NCBI GenBank assembly: GCA_018660835.1
Contig: JABJJN010000024.1
Coordinates: 187,663 to 251,662, forward strand
Source: Gemmatimonadota bacterium
GTDB taxonomy: Bacteria > Latescibacterota > UBA2968 > UBA8231
Direction of reading: 5' to 3'
Length of the DNA: 64,000 bases
The position numbers were made by a program, and so were the translations under genes. The notes under the pieces are model-generated. The model saw only the letters and a program-made list of their open reading frames with translations. It searched no databases and was not told the DNA's origin. Below, one piece after another: positions 1 through 9,326 of this stretch. Each line of letters begins with the position of its first letter. Positions within the stretch are counted from its first letter, which is position 1.

Positions 1-29
1 GTGAGCGTAGACCTGATTTGGAGGACTCG

Positions 30-869
30 ATGACCCCGGACCCTACATCGCAAACGCGTCAGGACTTCGATCGCCAGGGATTCGTTCAACTCAAGGGAGC
101 GATCCCAATCTCCGTCCTGGCTGGCCTACGTGAAGGACTCGACCCCCTTCGCGAAGCACGCGACAGCCTTGGTGATCGGCCGACGCGTTACCAGACCATC
201 CTCGAACCAGAGCACTTCCATCACAGCTTCGCCGATTTCCTCGACCTCGACGTCACCAATCAGGCCGCCTTCGACATCATCGATTCATCGAACGTGATGT
301 TCGCTGGACTCGCCTGTCTGCTGGGATGTGCCGAGCACGTCGTGTGTCGCTGGCACCGTGACACAGCCAACATGGATCCCGTCGAACTCGACCTGCTCCT
401 CAACCAACATCCCAATGCACTCGTGCAGAGCAATTGCGCCGTCTACGATGATGTGAGTCTGTGGGTCGTACCAGGAAGCCATCGCCGCGGCGACACGCCA
501 GAGGAAGAAACCTATTCGGCGAGATTCAACGACCTCGGATTCCTCGACGACATCGATGCCGTGCGCGCTGTCGAAGCGGACGTGTTCCGTGCCATGCCGG
601 GCGCCATCAATGTCGAACTGAAGGCCGGCGACTGTCTGCTCTACAATCCGCTCCTTTGGCACGCCGCCGAATACCGACCCGAGTGGAAACGCTGCACTTT
701 GCACGGCGGCTGGAAGGACGTTCGCCGCCTCGACCAATTTTCGCTACTGCGCTGGGGTCTGGCGCACAATCCCTGGCTCATGGAACCCGATTACATGGGT
801 GACCTCGGCACCAACTTCGGCCCTCTGCTGGCACGTTATCAACAAGCAGTCACACGTTACGCCAGCTGA
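30..869 (+). CDS. Phytanoyl-CoA dioxygenase (PhyH) family protein
   Basis: Probable non-haem Fe(II)/2-oxoglutarate-dependent oxygenase; the substrate cannot be read from sequence. The family iron triad is visible: H-R-D in CRWHRDTAN (about residues 109-111) and a distal His in PLLWHAAEYR (about 211), followed by an Arg suited to 2-oxoglutarate binding. The segment LWVVPGSHRRGD is the usual PhyH strand between them. An in-frame TTG lies at 18, but GGAGG at 20-24 sits five bases before ATG 30, so ATG 30 is the better start. Length (279 aa) is typical. It converges on the lyase gene ending at 917. Two other PhyH genes occur near 48 and 51 kb, as expected where this family is expanded. Confidence 0.85.
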   Translation: MTPDPTSQTRQDFDRQGFVQLKGAIPISVLAGLREGLDPLREARDSLGDRPTRYQTILEPEHFHHSFADFLDLDVTNQAAFDIIDSSNVMFAGLACLLGCAEHVVCRWHRDTANMDPVELDLLLNQHPNALVQSNCAVYDDVSLWVVPGSHRRGDTPEEETYSARFNDLGFLDDIDAVRAVEADVFRAMPGAINVELKAGDCLLYNPLLWHAAEYRPEWKRCTLHGGWKDVRRLDQFSLLRWGLAHNPWLMEPDYMGDLGTNFGPLLARYQQAVTRYAS

Positions 870-916
870 TTACGCCAACTGACGCAGCCTGGCTTCGCCG
901 GCTGAATCTGCAAGTA

Positions 917-3172
917 CTACAGACCCGCCGCCTCACACAGGGTCGTCACCTTCCCCGCCGCCGAACGCAGGCACAACAACCGCGCCACCGTGGCGACCCC
1001 GTCCACCTCGCGGGATGCATCCTGCGCCGAATAGGCGAAGGTCTCCACCGCATCATCCGTTCGTAGCACGCGCACCACCCAACGACCTGCCTCTTCCTGC
1101 GTCATCTCCACACCCGACACCGTCGCTTCTCCAGCAGCAGGTACGGCCTCGATCGCGGCGGCAAAGTGCGCACCCGTGCCCTCTCGTGTCACGAAGACCA
1201 GCGGAATGCGTTCCTCCACCGATTTGCCAACACCCGTCCCTTGCAGAACCTGCCCGTCGCCTCCCGCGTCGACGATGACCTGTGCCCGATCAGCTCCGAT
1301 GCCAAAGCTGGCCCGCACAAATCGCCCCGACTCGCCGACCTGTGCATCGTCGATATACTCGAAACCCACACCAAGGTCTGACACATCAGCCGCCGCCATC
1401 GTCGCATCAACAGCTACCGATTCACCGCGACTGTGGTAGAGCCAGTCGTACACATGCGACGCACCATCCTCGGCGACGAGTTCATCCACGACAAGCAAGT
1501 AGCCCGGTCGCAGTGCCAGCAGACGTCGATGCAGCGTGCCTTCGTATGCCTCCGTCGTGTGCGCCATCACCGCCGCCACCTGGGGCGAGTCGACAAACAA
1601 TTCTGCCGCCCCCGCCGCTTCGCCCTGTGACACGCGATCCACAAGCACCGTGTTGTGCGAGATTGTCGGTCGATACCAGTTCTTGTGCACGGGGAGTCGA
1701 TACGCCTGACTCTGCGCCCGTCCCGGATCATGACCTAACTCGGTGCCCAGGGCGAAGTGCACGAAGGACAGCTTGTCGAAGTGGCCGTGGAAACCACCAA
1801 AGGGACCGAAGGCCAGGACGGCACTCTGCGGTCCTGTTGGACCATCGACGCGCAGTAGGCCGTGCCCCGCACCGGGCTTCAGCAGATTACCCGCCGACAC
1901 GGGCGACTCACCACCCGTCAGATCGATGCCGAACAACACAGAGTCCCACGTCGGTTTCTCTCCCAGTAGTGGCAGGAAGGCCGGGTCGCCCCACGCTTCG
2001 TACGCTGCCGCGAGATTCGCCGAGGGGATCCCCGTCGTCGTCGCATCTCCGAAGCGCGGCAACGTGCCATCCACCATGAGATAGTCGAGGGCGACGGTGT
2101 ACATCTGTTTCGCCTGCGGAATCTCGTAGAGATCGATGCCCAGGCGCCGTGCCGTCTCCATCGTGCGGGCCACGGCGGTGAGTGTGTAGAAGTGGTAACT
2201 CCAGGAATTCTCGTACCACATCCCACCGGGCAGCACGGAGACATTCATCTGGTAGTAGAAACCATTCTCCGGATCCAGCAGCGCGCCGCGCACCATCTCC
2301 ACGTCACCGAGTAGGCCCCCCAGATAGAGGAAGGCGGAGTTGTGGTAGGTCTGCCAGTTGTTTTTGCCCGCACGATGTTTGAAGATGCTCGCCGCCATGG
2401 GCTTGAACAGCCCCTCCCGGATCGTCTCATGATCTGCCGCGGACATCGCATCACTGTTGCGAATCAGGTCGTACGCCGAAGCAACGTCACGCGTCCACAC
2501 CGCTTCGTTGAGACTCTGCTCAAAGACGTGACCACCACCGGCGGTGCGTGCGGGTTCGTCGCGCGTGCCCTGATTAGCACTGTGATAGGGATAACTCGTG
2601 TAGCGCTCGCCGAAACCGACCAGCACGTCACGCGCACGCTGTGCGTACTTGTCTTCACTTGTGAGCGCAAAGGCCCACGCACTGGCAGACATGTCCCGCG
2701 TCAGTGCGTAGTGGCGCTTCTGATAGATCACCTGGTCGTAGGGATAACCCGAATACACCCGTTCGCACGTCGGACAACGATGGTGTGTGTCATCGACCGT
2801 CTGTAGGGCGATCTGACAGATATCGCACTGATACCACTGATTGTGTTGCCCACCCTCCGGCGGAAAGTTGACGTCCCGCGTGAGAGCGGCATCGGCGGCA
2901 CGCACAGAACGGGCAACCGCGTCATACGCCGCACCCGATCCTTCCTGCCAGGCAGCACGCAGTCGTTTCAGTTCCTCGGGCGAACAGGCCACCAGAGGCC
3001 ACACAGACAGATCGGGTAGTGAAATGGACGTGGGATCGGGTGCTACGAGGGGGTGATCGTTCATTGAATCAAGATTTCCTTTGGGCGAACAGCTCAATTG
3101 CACAAGCGCCAGCACCAGCAGCACTGACCTGAGTCGGTGATGGTCGATGCAGGTGCCGAAGTATCGGGCCAC
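917..3172 (-). CDS. Heparinase II/III-like polysaccharide lyase, probable lipoprotein
   Basis: Large protein with an N-terminal alpha/alpha-toroid-like region and a C-terminal beta-rich heparinase II/III-like half. Recognisable segments include NNWQTYHNSAF, MWYENSWSYHFYT and FGGFHGHFDKLSF; the His/Tyr-rich blocks fit the family's catalytic region, so it probably cleaves uronic-acid polysaccharides by beta-elimination. A CxxC...CxxC pair (CDIC and CPTC, some 20 residues apart) looks like a small zinc-binding insert. Start is uncertain: the frame opens at 3241 but overlaps the upstream gene. GTG 3172 gives a hydrophobic lipoprotein-like leader ending LVQLSC with a non-canonical lipobox; ATG 3064 would give a cytosolic form. 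Transcribed with the URO-D-like gene upstream. Confidence 0.75.
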   Translation of the reverse strand: MARYFGTCIDHHRLRSVLLVLALVQLSCSPKGNLDSMNDHPLVAPDPTSISLPDLSVWPLVACSPEELKRLRAAWQEGSGAAYDAVARSVRAADAALTRDVNFPPEGGQHNQWYQCDICQIALQTVDDTHHRCPTCERVYSGYPYDQVIYQKRHYALTRDMSASAWAFALTSEDKYAQRARDVLVGFGERYTSYPYHSANQGTRDEPARTAGGGHVFEQSLNEAVWTRDVASAYDLIRNSDAMSAADHETIREGLFKPMAASIFKHRAGKNNWQTYHNSAFLYLGGLLGDVEMVRGALLDPENGFYYQMNVSVLPGGMWYENSWSYHFYTLTAVARTMETARRLGIDLYEIPQAKQMYTVALDYLMVDGTLPRFGDATTTGIPSANLAAAYEAWGDPAFLPLLGEKPTWDSVLFGIDLTGGESPVSAGNLLKPGAGHGLLRVDGPTGPQSAVLAFGPFGGFHGHFDKLSFVHFALGTELGHDPGRAQSQAYRLPVHKNWYRPTISHNTVLVDRVSQGEAAGAAELFVDSPQVAAVMAHTTEAYEGTLHRRLLALRPGYLLVVDELVAEDGASHVYDWLYHSRGESVAVDATMAAADVSDLGVGFEYIDDAQVGESGRFVRASFGIGADRAQVIVDAGGDGQVLQGTGVGKSVEERIPLVFVTREGTGAHFAAAIEAVPAAGEATVSGVEMTQEEAGRWVVRVLRTDDAVETFAYSAQDASREVDGVATVARLLCLRSAAGKVTTLCEAAGL

Positions 3173-3191
3173 GATCCCATGAGCAGGGATG

Positions 3192-4310
3192 TTACCCAAC
3201 GCGACCGCCGAGAGTCGACAGATCGAAGTCACGAGCGGCATGGAAGCAAGCGATGATGTTCTCCACCGGCGTGTCAGGTTGAATCACATTCGACGGAAAG
3301 ACAACGAGGCCGCCGTCGTAGCCACAAGTACGGATCAGCTCCTCTACTTCCTGCCGCACCTCAACCACCGTTCCGAAAGGCAGCGTGCGTTGCAGCGAGA
3401 TGCCACCGTGTAAGGCGATCCGATCTCCCCACTGGCGTTTGATCGCCGCCGGATCGACGCATTCGGGTTGCAGCGGATTCACCACGTCGAACCCCATGTC
3501 GACGAAATCCTGCATCAGGTCCGTCACATCCCCGTCTGAGTGGATGTAGAGCAGGATGTCCGGATTCTCTGCCCGACAGGCGTCGAGCAGTGCCTGCAGG
3601 CGGGGTCGATCGACGGCACGCCACGTGTCGGGGCCCATGATGATGCGATCCTGCATGGCAATGTCACCGGTGATCGTGATCATGTCGACACCACCCCGTG
3701 TCATGCGCACGGCGATCTCCGTGTAGAGAGCATAGAGCTTGTCGTACAGAGCCTCTAGCATGTCGCGGTTGATCAGATAGTCGGCGAGCACATTGTCCAT
3801 GCCACGCAGCATCCACGCCATCTTATACGGATTGGGAATGCCGCCGCTGACGAATTTCTCCTGTCTCTTGAGTGCCGAAACTTTGTTGGCATAGGCGGCG
3901 TCATGGCGAATGTTGTCGATCGTTGGCAGCGGACAGTTTACGATGTCGGCAACGGTCTGTGCCTGCGTCAGAGGCCCATCGATCCATTCCTCGTACCAGC
4001 CATCGGCACCAATCCGGTGGCGCACACCCCAGCCGTCTTCATGTGTGTCGGCATCGATCCACACGGCGCGTTGGCCATTCTTCGTACCCGGCCGCGGCGT
4101 GCAGCGCGCTTTCCACTCGGGAAATTGCAGACCAATGCCACAGCTTGCCCAGCCCTCAACACCGAGTTCGGCCAGCACCTCATCCCAATCATGGGTGTGG
4201 TAGTGCTCCATCAGCATGCGCATCACTTCCTTGTGAAACCAGCCATCCGTCGGGGTACGATCAGGAAGTTGTCGGTGCAGGGCGGCGAGAATGCGTTCGC
4301 GGGGTGTCAT
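3192..4310 (-). CDS. Uroporphyrinogen decarboxylase (URO-D) family protein
   Basis: 372-aa TIM-barrel protein of the URO-D/methyltransferase superfamily. The opening MTPRERILAALHRQLPDRTP is typical of family members outside haem synthesis, and LHGGISLQRTLPFGT plus GGLVVFPSNVIQPDTP near the C-terminus match the barrel's last strands. Such paralogs often act as corrinoid or C1 methyltransferases or remain unassigned; with no other haem gene nearby, a haem role is unlikely. GGGAGG sits just upstream of ATG 4310 and supports the start. It precedes the lyase gene on the same strand and probably shares its transcript. Confidence 0.8.
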   Translation of the reverse strand: MTPRERILAALHRQLPDRTPTDGWFHKEVMRMLMEHYHTHDWDEVLAELGVEGWASCGIGLQFPEWKARCTPRPGTKNGQRAVWIDADTHEDGWGVRHRIGADGWYEEWIDGPLTQAQTVADIVNCPLPTIDNIRHDAAYANKVSALKRQEKFVSGGIPNPYKMAWMLRGMDNVLADYLINRDMLEALYDKLYALYTEIAVRMTRGGVDMITITGDIAMQDRIIMGPDTWRAVDRPRLQALLDACRAENPDILLYIHSDGDVTDLMQDFVDMGFDVVNPLQPECVDPAAIKRQWGDRIALHGGISLQRTLPFGTVVEVRQEVEELIRTCGYDGGLVVFPSNVIQPDTPVENIIACFHAARDFDLSTLGGRVG

Positions 4311-4453
4311 GGGTCCTCCCTTTCGCTTGGCCAGGTGAGACCATCGAAGGAGCGTCGGTTTATGATCAGCGCCAGTTGAGACCAGCAGCGCACAAGGTTA
4401 CAGTATACCCAGTTCCACCCTCATTTTGACCCCCCACAGATTGAGTTGCCTGT

Positions 4454-5824
4454 TTGCCACCACGCGTTGATCTGACTCAAGGCAATCTCACCCTCGCCCT
4501 GTTGCGTCTCGCCGGTCCCATGACGATCGGCATCTTCTCCGTCTTCATGTTCAATCTCGCCGACACGCTTTTTGTGTCGCGCCTGGGCACCCAGCAGTTG
4601 GCGGCCATGTCCTTCACCTTCCCCGTCGCCATGGTGTTGATGGGTGTCTCCTTTGCGCTGAGTACGGGCACTGCCTCCGTCGTCTCCCGCGCCATCGGCC
4701 GTGGCGACGAAACGATGGTGAAACGCCTCGCCTCCGACTCGCTGTCCTTGTCATTCCTGACGGTGACTCTCGTGACCGTCGCCGGCATGTTGACGATTGA
4801 TCCACTGTTCACGGCCCTCGGCGCCGGTCCTGACGTGCTGCCACTCATCCGCGATTACATGCTGATCTGGTATCCAGGGGTCGCTTGCCTCGTGATCCCC
4901 ATCGTCGCCAACGCCTCCATCCGCGCCGGAGGCGACACGAAGTTTCCCGCGACGATGATGGTGGGCGCCATGCTCACGAATCTGGCCCTCGATCCGATCT
5001 TCATCTTCGGCTGGTTTGGTGTACCGCGCATGGAACTGCAGGGCGCCGCCGTGGCCACCATCATCGCCCGCGCCCTGACCATGGTCGCATCCCTGGCGAT
5101 TCTCCATTTCCGCGATCGCCTCCTCGACTTTCGCACACCGAGTCTGAGCCAGGTCCTCGAATCGTGGCGGCAAATCAGCAGCATCGCCATCCCCGTCGCC
5201 GCCACCAACATCATGCAGCCCATCGCCATGGCTGTCGTCACAAGACTGATCGCCGACTACGGCCCCGCCGCTGTTGCCGCCTGGGGTGCCGGAGAGCGTG
5301 TCTCTGCCTTTGTCATGGTCCCCGTCTTTGCCGTCTGCTCCGGACTGGTCCCCATCGTCGGACAGAACTGGGGCGCCGGCGAATACGATCGTGTGCGCAA
5401 AGTTCGCAACATGGGGTTTCTCTTCGCCTTTGGCTGGGGAATTCTGATGATGGGCCTCATCTGGCTCAGCAGTGCCCACATCGCCACCATCTTCGGCACC
5501 GATCCCGAACTCACACGGGAACTGGTGCAGTATCTGTGGATCATGCCCATCGGCTACGCGTTGTATGGCGTGTTGAATGTGAGCGAAGAAACTCTGAACG
5601 CCGTCGGTCGCCCCATGCTGGCCGCGGGTCAGACCGTCATTCACATGTTCGCCCTCTACGCGCCGCTGGCGCTGGCCGGCGCCTGGTGGGGACAGATGAC
5701 GGGACTGTTGTGGGGCGTCGCCGTCGCCAATGCCCTGGGCGGATTGATCGCCTATGGCCTGTCTGTGGCTGCTTGTTCACGGCAGGTAACCGTGTCACCA
5801 CCGGCAGACCTCGCCGCCACCTGA
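4454..5824 (+). CDS. MATE family efflux transporter
   Basis: 456-aa polytopic inner-membrane protein with about 12 hydrophobic segments in two related halves, the MATE/DinF arrangement. The N-terminus (LTQGNLTLALLRLAGPM, then LADTLFVSRLG) is the family signature in which TM1 contacts the substrate path, and the internal repeat restarts around SSIAIPVAATNIMQPIAM. Likely cation-coupled export of an organic cation or metabolite. The frame opens with TTG at 4454; no in-frame ATG lies close by, so TTG is accepted with some doubt. It is transcribed away from the URO-D gene and ends 7 bp from the convergent deacetylase. Confidence 0.88.
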   Translation: MPPRVDLTQGNLTLALLRLAGPMTIGIFSVFMFNLADTLFVSRLGTQQLAAMSFTFPVAMVLMGVSFALSTGTASVVSRAIGRGDETMVKRLASDSLSLSFLTVTLVTVAGMLTIDPLFTALGAGPDVLPLIRDYMLIWYPGVACLVIPIVANASIRAGGDTKFPATMMVGAMLTNLALDPIFIFGWFGVPRMELQGAAVATIIARALTMVASLAILHFRDRLLDFRTPSLSQVLESWRQISSIAIPVAATNIMQPIAMAVVTRLIADYGPAAVAAWGAGERVSAFVMVPVFAVCSGLVPIVGQNWGAGEYDRVRKVRNMGFLFAFGWGILMMGLIWLSSAHIATIFGTDPELTRELVQYLWIMPIGYALYGVLNVSEETLNAVGRPMLAAGQTVIHMFALYAPLALAGAWWGQMTGLLWGVAVANALGGLIAYGLSVAACSRQVTVSPPADLAAT

Positions 5825-5831
5825 ACGATGC

Positions 5832-6557
5832 CTACCGATTCGCCAGCACGTACTCCGCCACATCCGCTACCGGTGCCACCCACACATCTTCGCTGGCGAG
5901 TTTGCACAACGCCGCGAGCGACTCCTCGAGCACACCCTGGCGTTTCTCCACACACATATCGTGCCCTGCCAGCAGCAGCCACGCGCCGCGCTCCCGCGTG
6001 ACATCCAGGTAAGGCGTCAGCTGCTCGAAGCTCTTCTCATCCATGTCCACACCGAAGGCCGCTGACAGGTCGCCCACTTGTGGATCGACAGGGCCCTCAC
6101 TTTTGAACAACCGCCCACAGACGAAACGCTTCGCCACACCGGGAACGTACGTTCGTGCTTGTTGTCCTCGTCCCACAAGCGTGTTGCCACAGGGATAGGC
6201 GAAACTGCGTGGCGTCACACCGAGCAGACTTTCGAGAGATTGTGTCGCGGCATCGATATCTGCCTCCATCTGCTTCAACGTCCAATCTTCCGTGCGACGC
6301 TCCGGCGGAATCCAGTTGAAGTTGGCACTGCACGGATGACTCGTCGTGTGATTGCCCATCTCGTGGCCTGCCTCGGCTGCCTTGCGCCATTCGGCCTGTC
6401 GCTCCTGCACGGGACCAGGCAGCACGTAGAACGTCGCTTTCACATCGTGGGCATCTAGCAGATCGATTCCACCATCCAGACACGTCGCCCGCGCATCATC
6501 AAAGGACATGGACAGGGCAAAACGTTTGCCCTCGGGCCAAGGGAAACTCATCGTCAT
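5832..6557 (-). CDS. Polysaccharide deacetylase (NodB/CE4-like) family protein
   Basis: 241-aa CE4-type hydrolase, probably removing N- or O-acetyl groups from a glycan. Motif 1 appears as LSMSFDDAR (the Asp pair), motif 2 as GNHTTSHP with the two metal-binding His. The Arg-containing motif 3 is less clear, but FAYPCGNT lies in the expected region. No signal peptide is evident, so it may act in the cytoplasm or on a small substrate. A second Met two codons in is an alternative start. It is followed at 68 bp upstream by the FAD oxidoreductase gene on the same strand. Confidence 0.82.
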   Translation of the reverse strand: MTMSFPWPEGKRFALSMSFDDARATCLDGGIDLLDAHDVKATFYVLPGPVQERQAEWRKAAEAGHEMGNHTTSHPCSANFNWIPPERRTEDWTLKQMEADIDAATQSLESLLGVTPRSFAYPCGNTLVGRGQQARTYVPGVAKRFVCGRLFKSEGPVDPQVGDLSAAFGVDMDEKSFEQLTPYLDVTRERGAWLLLAGHDMCVEKRQGVLEESLAALCKLASEDVWVAPVADVAEYVLANR

Positions 6558-6624
6558 GTTGCGATCCTCATCTTGGTTCAGCCGTCATTATTGCAGTTTT
6601 CATATTGCATGTGTTCCAATCCCT

Positions 6625-8259
6625 CTAGCGTGGTTCGAGGCGAGGCCACTCGATTTCCACACCCTGCGACACAAGCACCGACTGGAATCCCTTGAGCTTT
6701 TCGGCTGAGTTGCGCACACCACGAGGAGATTCACCCGTCTTCAAGCAGTGTGCCGCCAGCGCACCCGCCGCTTCACCAATCCCCCACTCCACCGGATGCA
6801 AACGATAGCAGCCATTGGTGATGTGCGTGACGCCGAGGTTTTTGCTCGCCGGCAGCAGATTTTCCAGGCGTTGTGGAATCAGTGCGCCAAGCGGAATCTG
6901 GAAAGGCAGGGAACTCACATCGATGTAGTTGTCGCCGCCCGAAGAGGGATGCAGGTCGATGCGGTAACTACCCAGCCCGACACTGTCGTGGAAAATTTCC
7001 GCCCGCACATCTTCTCGTCCCAGACCGGTCGCTGCCATACGCGCATCCGTCCCCACATGCTCCTCTACCACCGTGAACTCCGCCTTGATGCGACGTGACT
7101 CGCGGATGTAGGGATACTTCGCCAACCCATCTTCCGTGTCGACGATGTCCTTGCGTAGTCGCAACCCCGGCCAACCGACACCCCCATCGGGACGGGGTGC
7201 CTCCGTCTGCAACCAGTAGAGCCACGACAGACTCAACTGCTTGCCACCCTCCAGATGTTTCACCGCTTCCGCCTCATCCACATCATGCAGATTCCCCAAC
7301 CAGTAGTCGATCTGCGGCCAGTTCACCAGACACACACTGCGCAGGGGTGCTCCTGCCGGTGGCGTGTCGAAGTTATCCGCCGCCAGGATGCGTCGATACG
7401 TCCAGAAACTGAAGTCGGTCGTCGACTCCAGGGGATCAAAGGGTTTCTCGATTGGCTCACACGTGTGCGGAAAGGAATAGGGCCACGCCAGCAACTTGCC
7501 CGGCCAGGCGGGTGTGAGTTCCGGTTCGTAGTCACGCCAGAAACTGTACATCGCCGGCTGGTCGATCGTGTGATCCTCACCGGGGACGTGCTCTACCGCA
7601 AAACAACATGTGAAGGATTGATGGTTGTCCGGTTGCGCTTCAGCCGGTGCGTGCATCTCACCCGTATCCGACTGCGACTCGAATCCCGTGACGTATTCAG
7701 TCCTCGTCAGTGGCAGCAGATCTCCCATCTCCGTCGCATCGATCACGTAGGGTGCATGCAGCACCACCTCGTCGCCAGACTTGCGCCGCACGGTAACGGC
7801 GCGCACGCGATCCCCGTCCACATCGGCGCCAACCGCTTTCGTATCAAGCCAGATCTCTACCTGACCGCTGCTGGTGTAAGGCGCCAGCATAGCCTGCAGA
7901 ACTGCCAAGGCCGCTTTCGGCTCATGGCAGAGTCTGGAGACCGAGCCATTGCCTGGATTCAACTGCACCCGCGACCGTGCTGCTGCCGTCAGCGGATAGT
8001 GATCGCGATAGTAGGAGCGAATGCCCTCACGGAAGGCGCGATACGAGCGCGAGGAGCCAAACTGCTCGATCCATCGACCCTCATCCGGTGGCACCGCCTG
8101 TTGGGTCAGCTGCCCACCGATCCAGTCCGTCTCTTCCGTCATGATCACGGTGGCGCCACCCCGCGCGGCAGCCAGTGCGGCGGCGCAACCACCGACGCCA
8201 CCACCGATGATGACCACCTGTGCCTGGCGCTCCTGTTCCTTGGGCGTGTCCTGCGTCAT
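6625..8259 (-). CDS. FAD-dependent oxidoreductase (FAD_oxidored family)
   Basis: Flavoprotein with an N-terminal Rossmann dinucleotide-binding motif VVIIGGGVGGCAAALAAARGG followed by ETDWIGGQLTQQ, the signature of the FAD-dependent oxidoreductases often encoded with polysaccharide or sugar-catabolism genes in Planctomycetes- and Latescibacteria-like genomes. The C-terminal part (QIPLGALIPQRLENLLPASKNL, then GCYRLHPVEWGIGEAAG) is the conserved FAD-contact end. The frame opens at 8340, but ATG 8259 (MTQDTPKEQ) has AGGA about ten bases upstream and removes an unlikely leader. Substrate unknown. Confidence 0.82.
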   Translation of the reverse strand: MTQDTPKEQERQAQVVIIGGGVGGCAAALAAARGGATVIMTEETDWIGGQLTQQAVPPDEGRWIEQFGSSRSYRAFREGIRSYYRDHYPLTAAARSRVQLNPGNGSVSRLCHEPKAALAVLQAMLAPYTSSGQVEIWLDTKAVGADVDGDRVRAVTVRRKSGDEVVLHAPYVIDATEMGDLLPLTRTEYVTGFESQSDTGEMHAPAEAQPDNHQSFTCCFAVEHVPGEDHTIDQPAMYSFWRDYEPELTPAWPGKLLAWPYSFPHTCEPIEKPFDPLESTTDFSFWTYRRILAADNFDTPPAGAPLRSVCLVNWPQIDYWLGNLHDVDEAEAVKHLEGGKQLSLSWLYWLQTEAPRPDGGVGWPGLRLRKDIVDTEDGLAKYPYIRESRRIKAEFTVVEEHVGTDARMAATGLGREDVRAEIFHDSVGLGSYRIDLHPSSGGDNYIDVSSLPFQIPLGALIPQRLENLLPASKNLGVTHITNGCYRLHPVEWGIGEAAGALAAHCLKTGESPRGVRNSAEKLKGFQSVLVSQGVEIEWPRLEPR

Positions 8260-8751
8260 GCCGTGTGATCCTGTGATCTTCAGTGAGGGTTGCGTCTGCG
8301 AGGGCCCCAGGACATCTGCCGAGGCGCTCTGCCCGGGCACGCGATGGACCCTCCATCATCGGACTTCCCTCGAGCATCGTCCAGTCGGACCTACACGGGC
8401 CCTGCGAATGTCCCATGCCCTGCACGAGCAGATTGAGGCGATCCTCGCCGAGGGCCAAGAGCAGCAGCGTCAGGCGCGAGCCAGTGGAGGGTTGACACCT
8501 ACTGGCATGTAGGTGGCGCCTTGTTGCACCACATTGGCGACCAACCCCGCGCGGAATGCGGCGCGGACATTGCTCTTAACTTGAGGAAAAACAAGGAGTT
8601 ATCCGTTAAATTACTCTGGGATCTACTTCGTTTTCGGCGCGCCGTACCAATTGTCGCGACGTACCGACAATTGACCTTACTGCCTGCAGCGCGCCAACGA
8701 AGAGAGCGGGTCCGTTCACCCGCTTCAACAAGCCGTGGCCGCCCAGCTTCT
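8260..8751. other. Gene-poor stretch upstream of the FAD oxidoreductase
   Basis: No convincing full gene. The only candidate is a 34-codon reading frame at 8408-8512 on the plus strand that would give a short acidic, helix-prone peptide (HEQIEAILAEGQEQQ), without a good ribosome site. The rest is unassigned. The stretch leads into a frameshifted nuclease remnant. Confidence 0.4.
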
Positions 8752-8850
8752 GATGAGCTGGTCCTCGACCTTGGCTTTCACACGAGCACGAGCACAGCGT
8801 CTTCGCCTGCGAGGCATTGACTGTCCGGAGTTACGAACCCTCGGAACGAG
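8752..8850 (+). pseudogene. Remnant of an SNase-like (thermonuclease-domain) protein, frameshifted
   Basis: Two adjacent frames combine into a recognisable SNase-like block: DELVLDLGFHT in one frame continues, after a +1 shift near 8785, as RARAQRLRLRGIDCPELRT in the other. The pattern hydrophobic-D-x-G-F followed by RLRLRGID-C/A-PEL is characteristic of thermonuclease-like domains such as those fused to DUF1016-type proteins. Nothing upstream or downstream completes the domain, and the frame runs into a hairpin. Read as a short decayed fragment. The call rests on about 30 residues, so confidence is moderate. Confidence 0.45.
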
Positions 8851-8851
8851 T

Positions 8852-8890
8852 AACCGCGGTCCAGGGAGCCCGGAACCGCGGTTTTCTCTT
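8852..8890 (+). terminator. Hairpin with T-tract, convergent between nuclease remnant and rpsU
   Basis: ACCGCGGT at 8853-8860 and again at 8875-8882 pair across a 14-nt loop, followed by TTTTCTCTT on the plus strand. The stem is self-complementary, so it could also slow transcription from rpsU on the minus strand, although no T-run follows on that side. Confidence 0.6.
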
Positions 8891-8924
8891 GTCAGCCTGT
8901 GAGGCCGGGCCTTTGGGCTGGACC

Positions 8925-9170
8925 TTAGCTGCGCTTCTTGCCCTTGCTGTCCAGGCCCTGCTCGGCGAAGTGAGCGATGCGCTCTGCCTTCTTGCGCCGG
9001 CGGATGCTCTTCTGCAGATCGAGCTTCTTCTGCACGGAGGGCTTGGTGTAGAAGCGCTTGCGCTTGATGTCGCGCAGCAGCCCAGTGCGTTTAAGCTTGG
9101 ACGAGAAGCGCCGGAGGGCGCGCTCAAAGGGCTCGCCGTCGGAGAGTTCAACGCTGAAATTGACGGACAT
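8925..9170 (-). CDS. rpsU: 30S ribosomal protein bS21
   Basis: 81-aa very basic protein. The core GEPFERALRRFSSKLKRTG, then FYTKPSVQKK and a Lys/Arg-rich tail, is bS21, which binds the 3' end of 16S rRNA on the 30S platform and helps initiation. A longer open frame reaches 9581, but ATG 9170 has AGGAG about 12 bases upstream and begins exactly at the conserved N-terminus. It is not in the common rpsU-dnaG-rpoD arrangement; its neighbours are gene fragments. Useful as a small phylogenetic marker. Confidence 0.95.
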   Translation of the reverse strand: MSVNFSVELSDGEPFERALRRFSSKLKRTGLLRDIKRKRFYTKPSVQKKLDLQKSIRRRKKAERIAHFAEQGLDSKGKKRS

Positions 9171-9326
9171 GCTTGTTGCAGACTCCTGAAATTCGGTGGG
9201 CAGCGCTTCGACAGCGCCACTTTCATTGAGTTTGTTGAAGTTAGCCGCCCGCCCAAGAAGGGGCAAGGACGTGAGTTCAAGTCGCACTCGCCCAAGGCCC
9301 CAGATTTCGCTGACTCCAACAACGGC

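Noticed and set aside
872..920. Hairpin between the first two convergent genes as a terminator
   Set aside because: CAGCC-GGC stem with TTCG loop exists but has a bulge and no T-tract on either strand.
4751..5644. 297-aa minus-strand frame inside the MATE gene
   Set aside because: Antisense to a clear transporter; Asp/His/Gly-rich translation is typical of shadows of hydrophobic codons.
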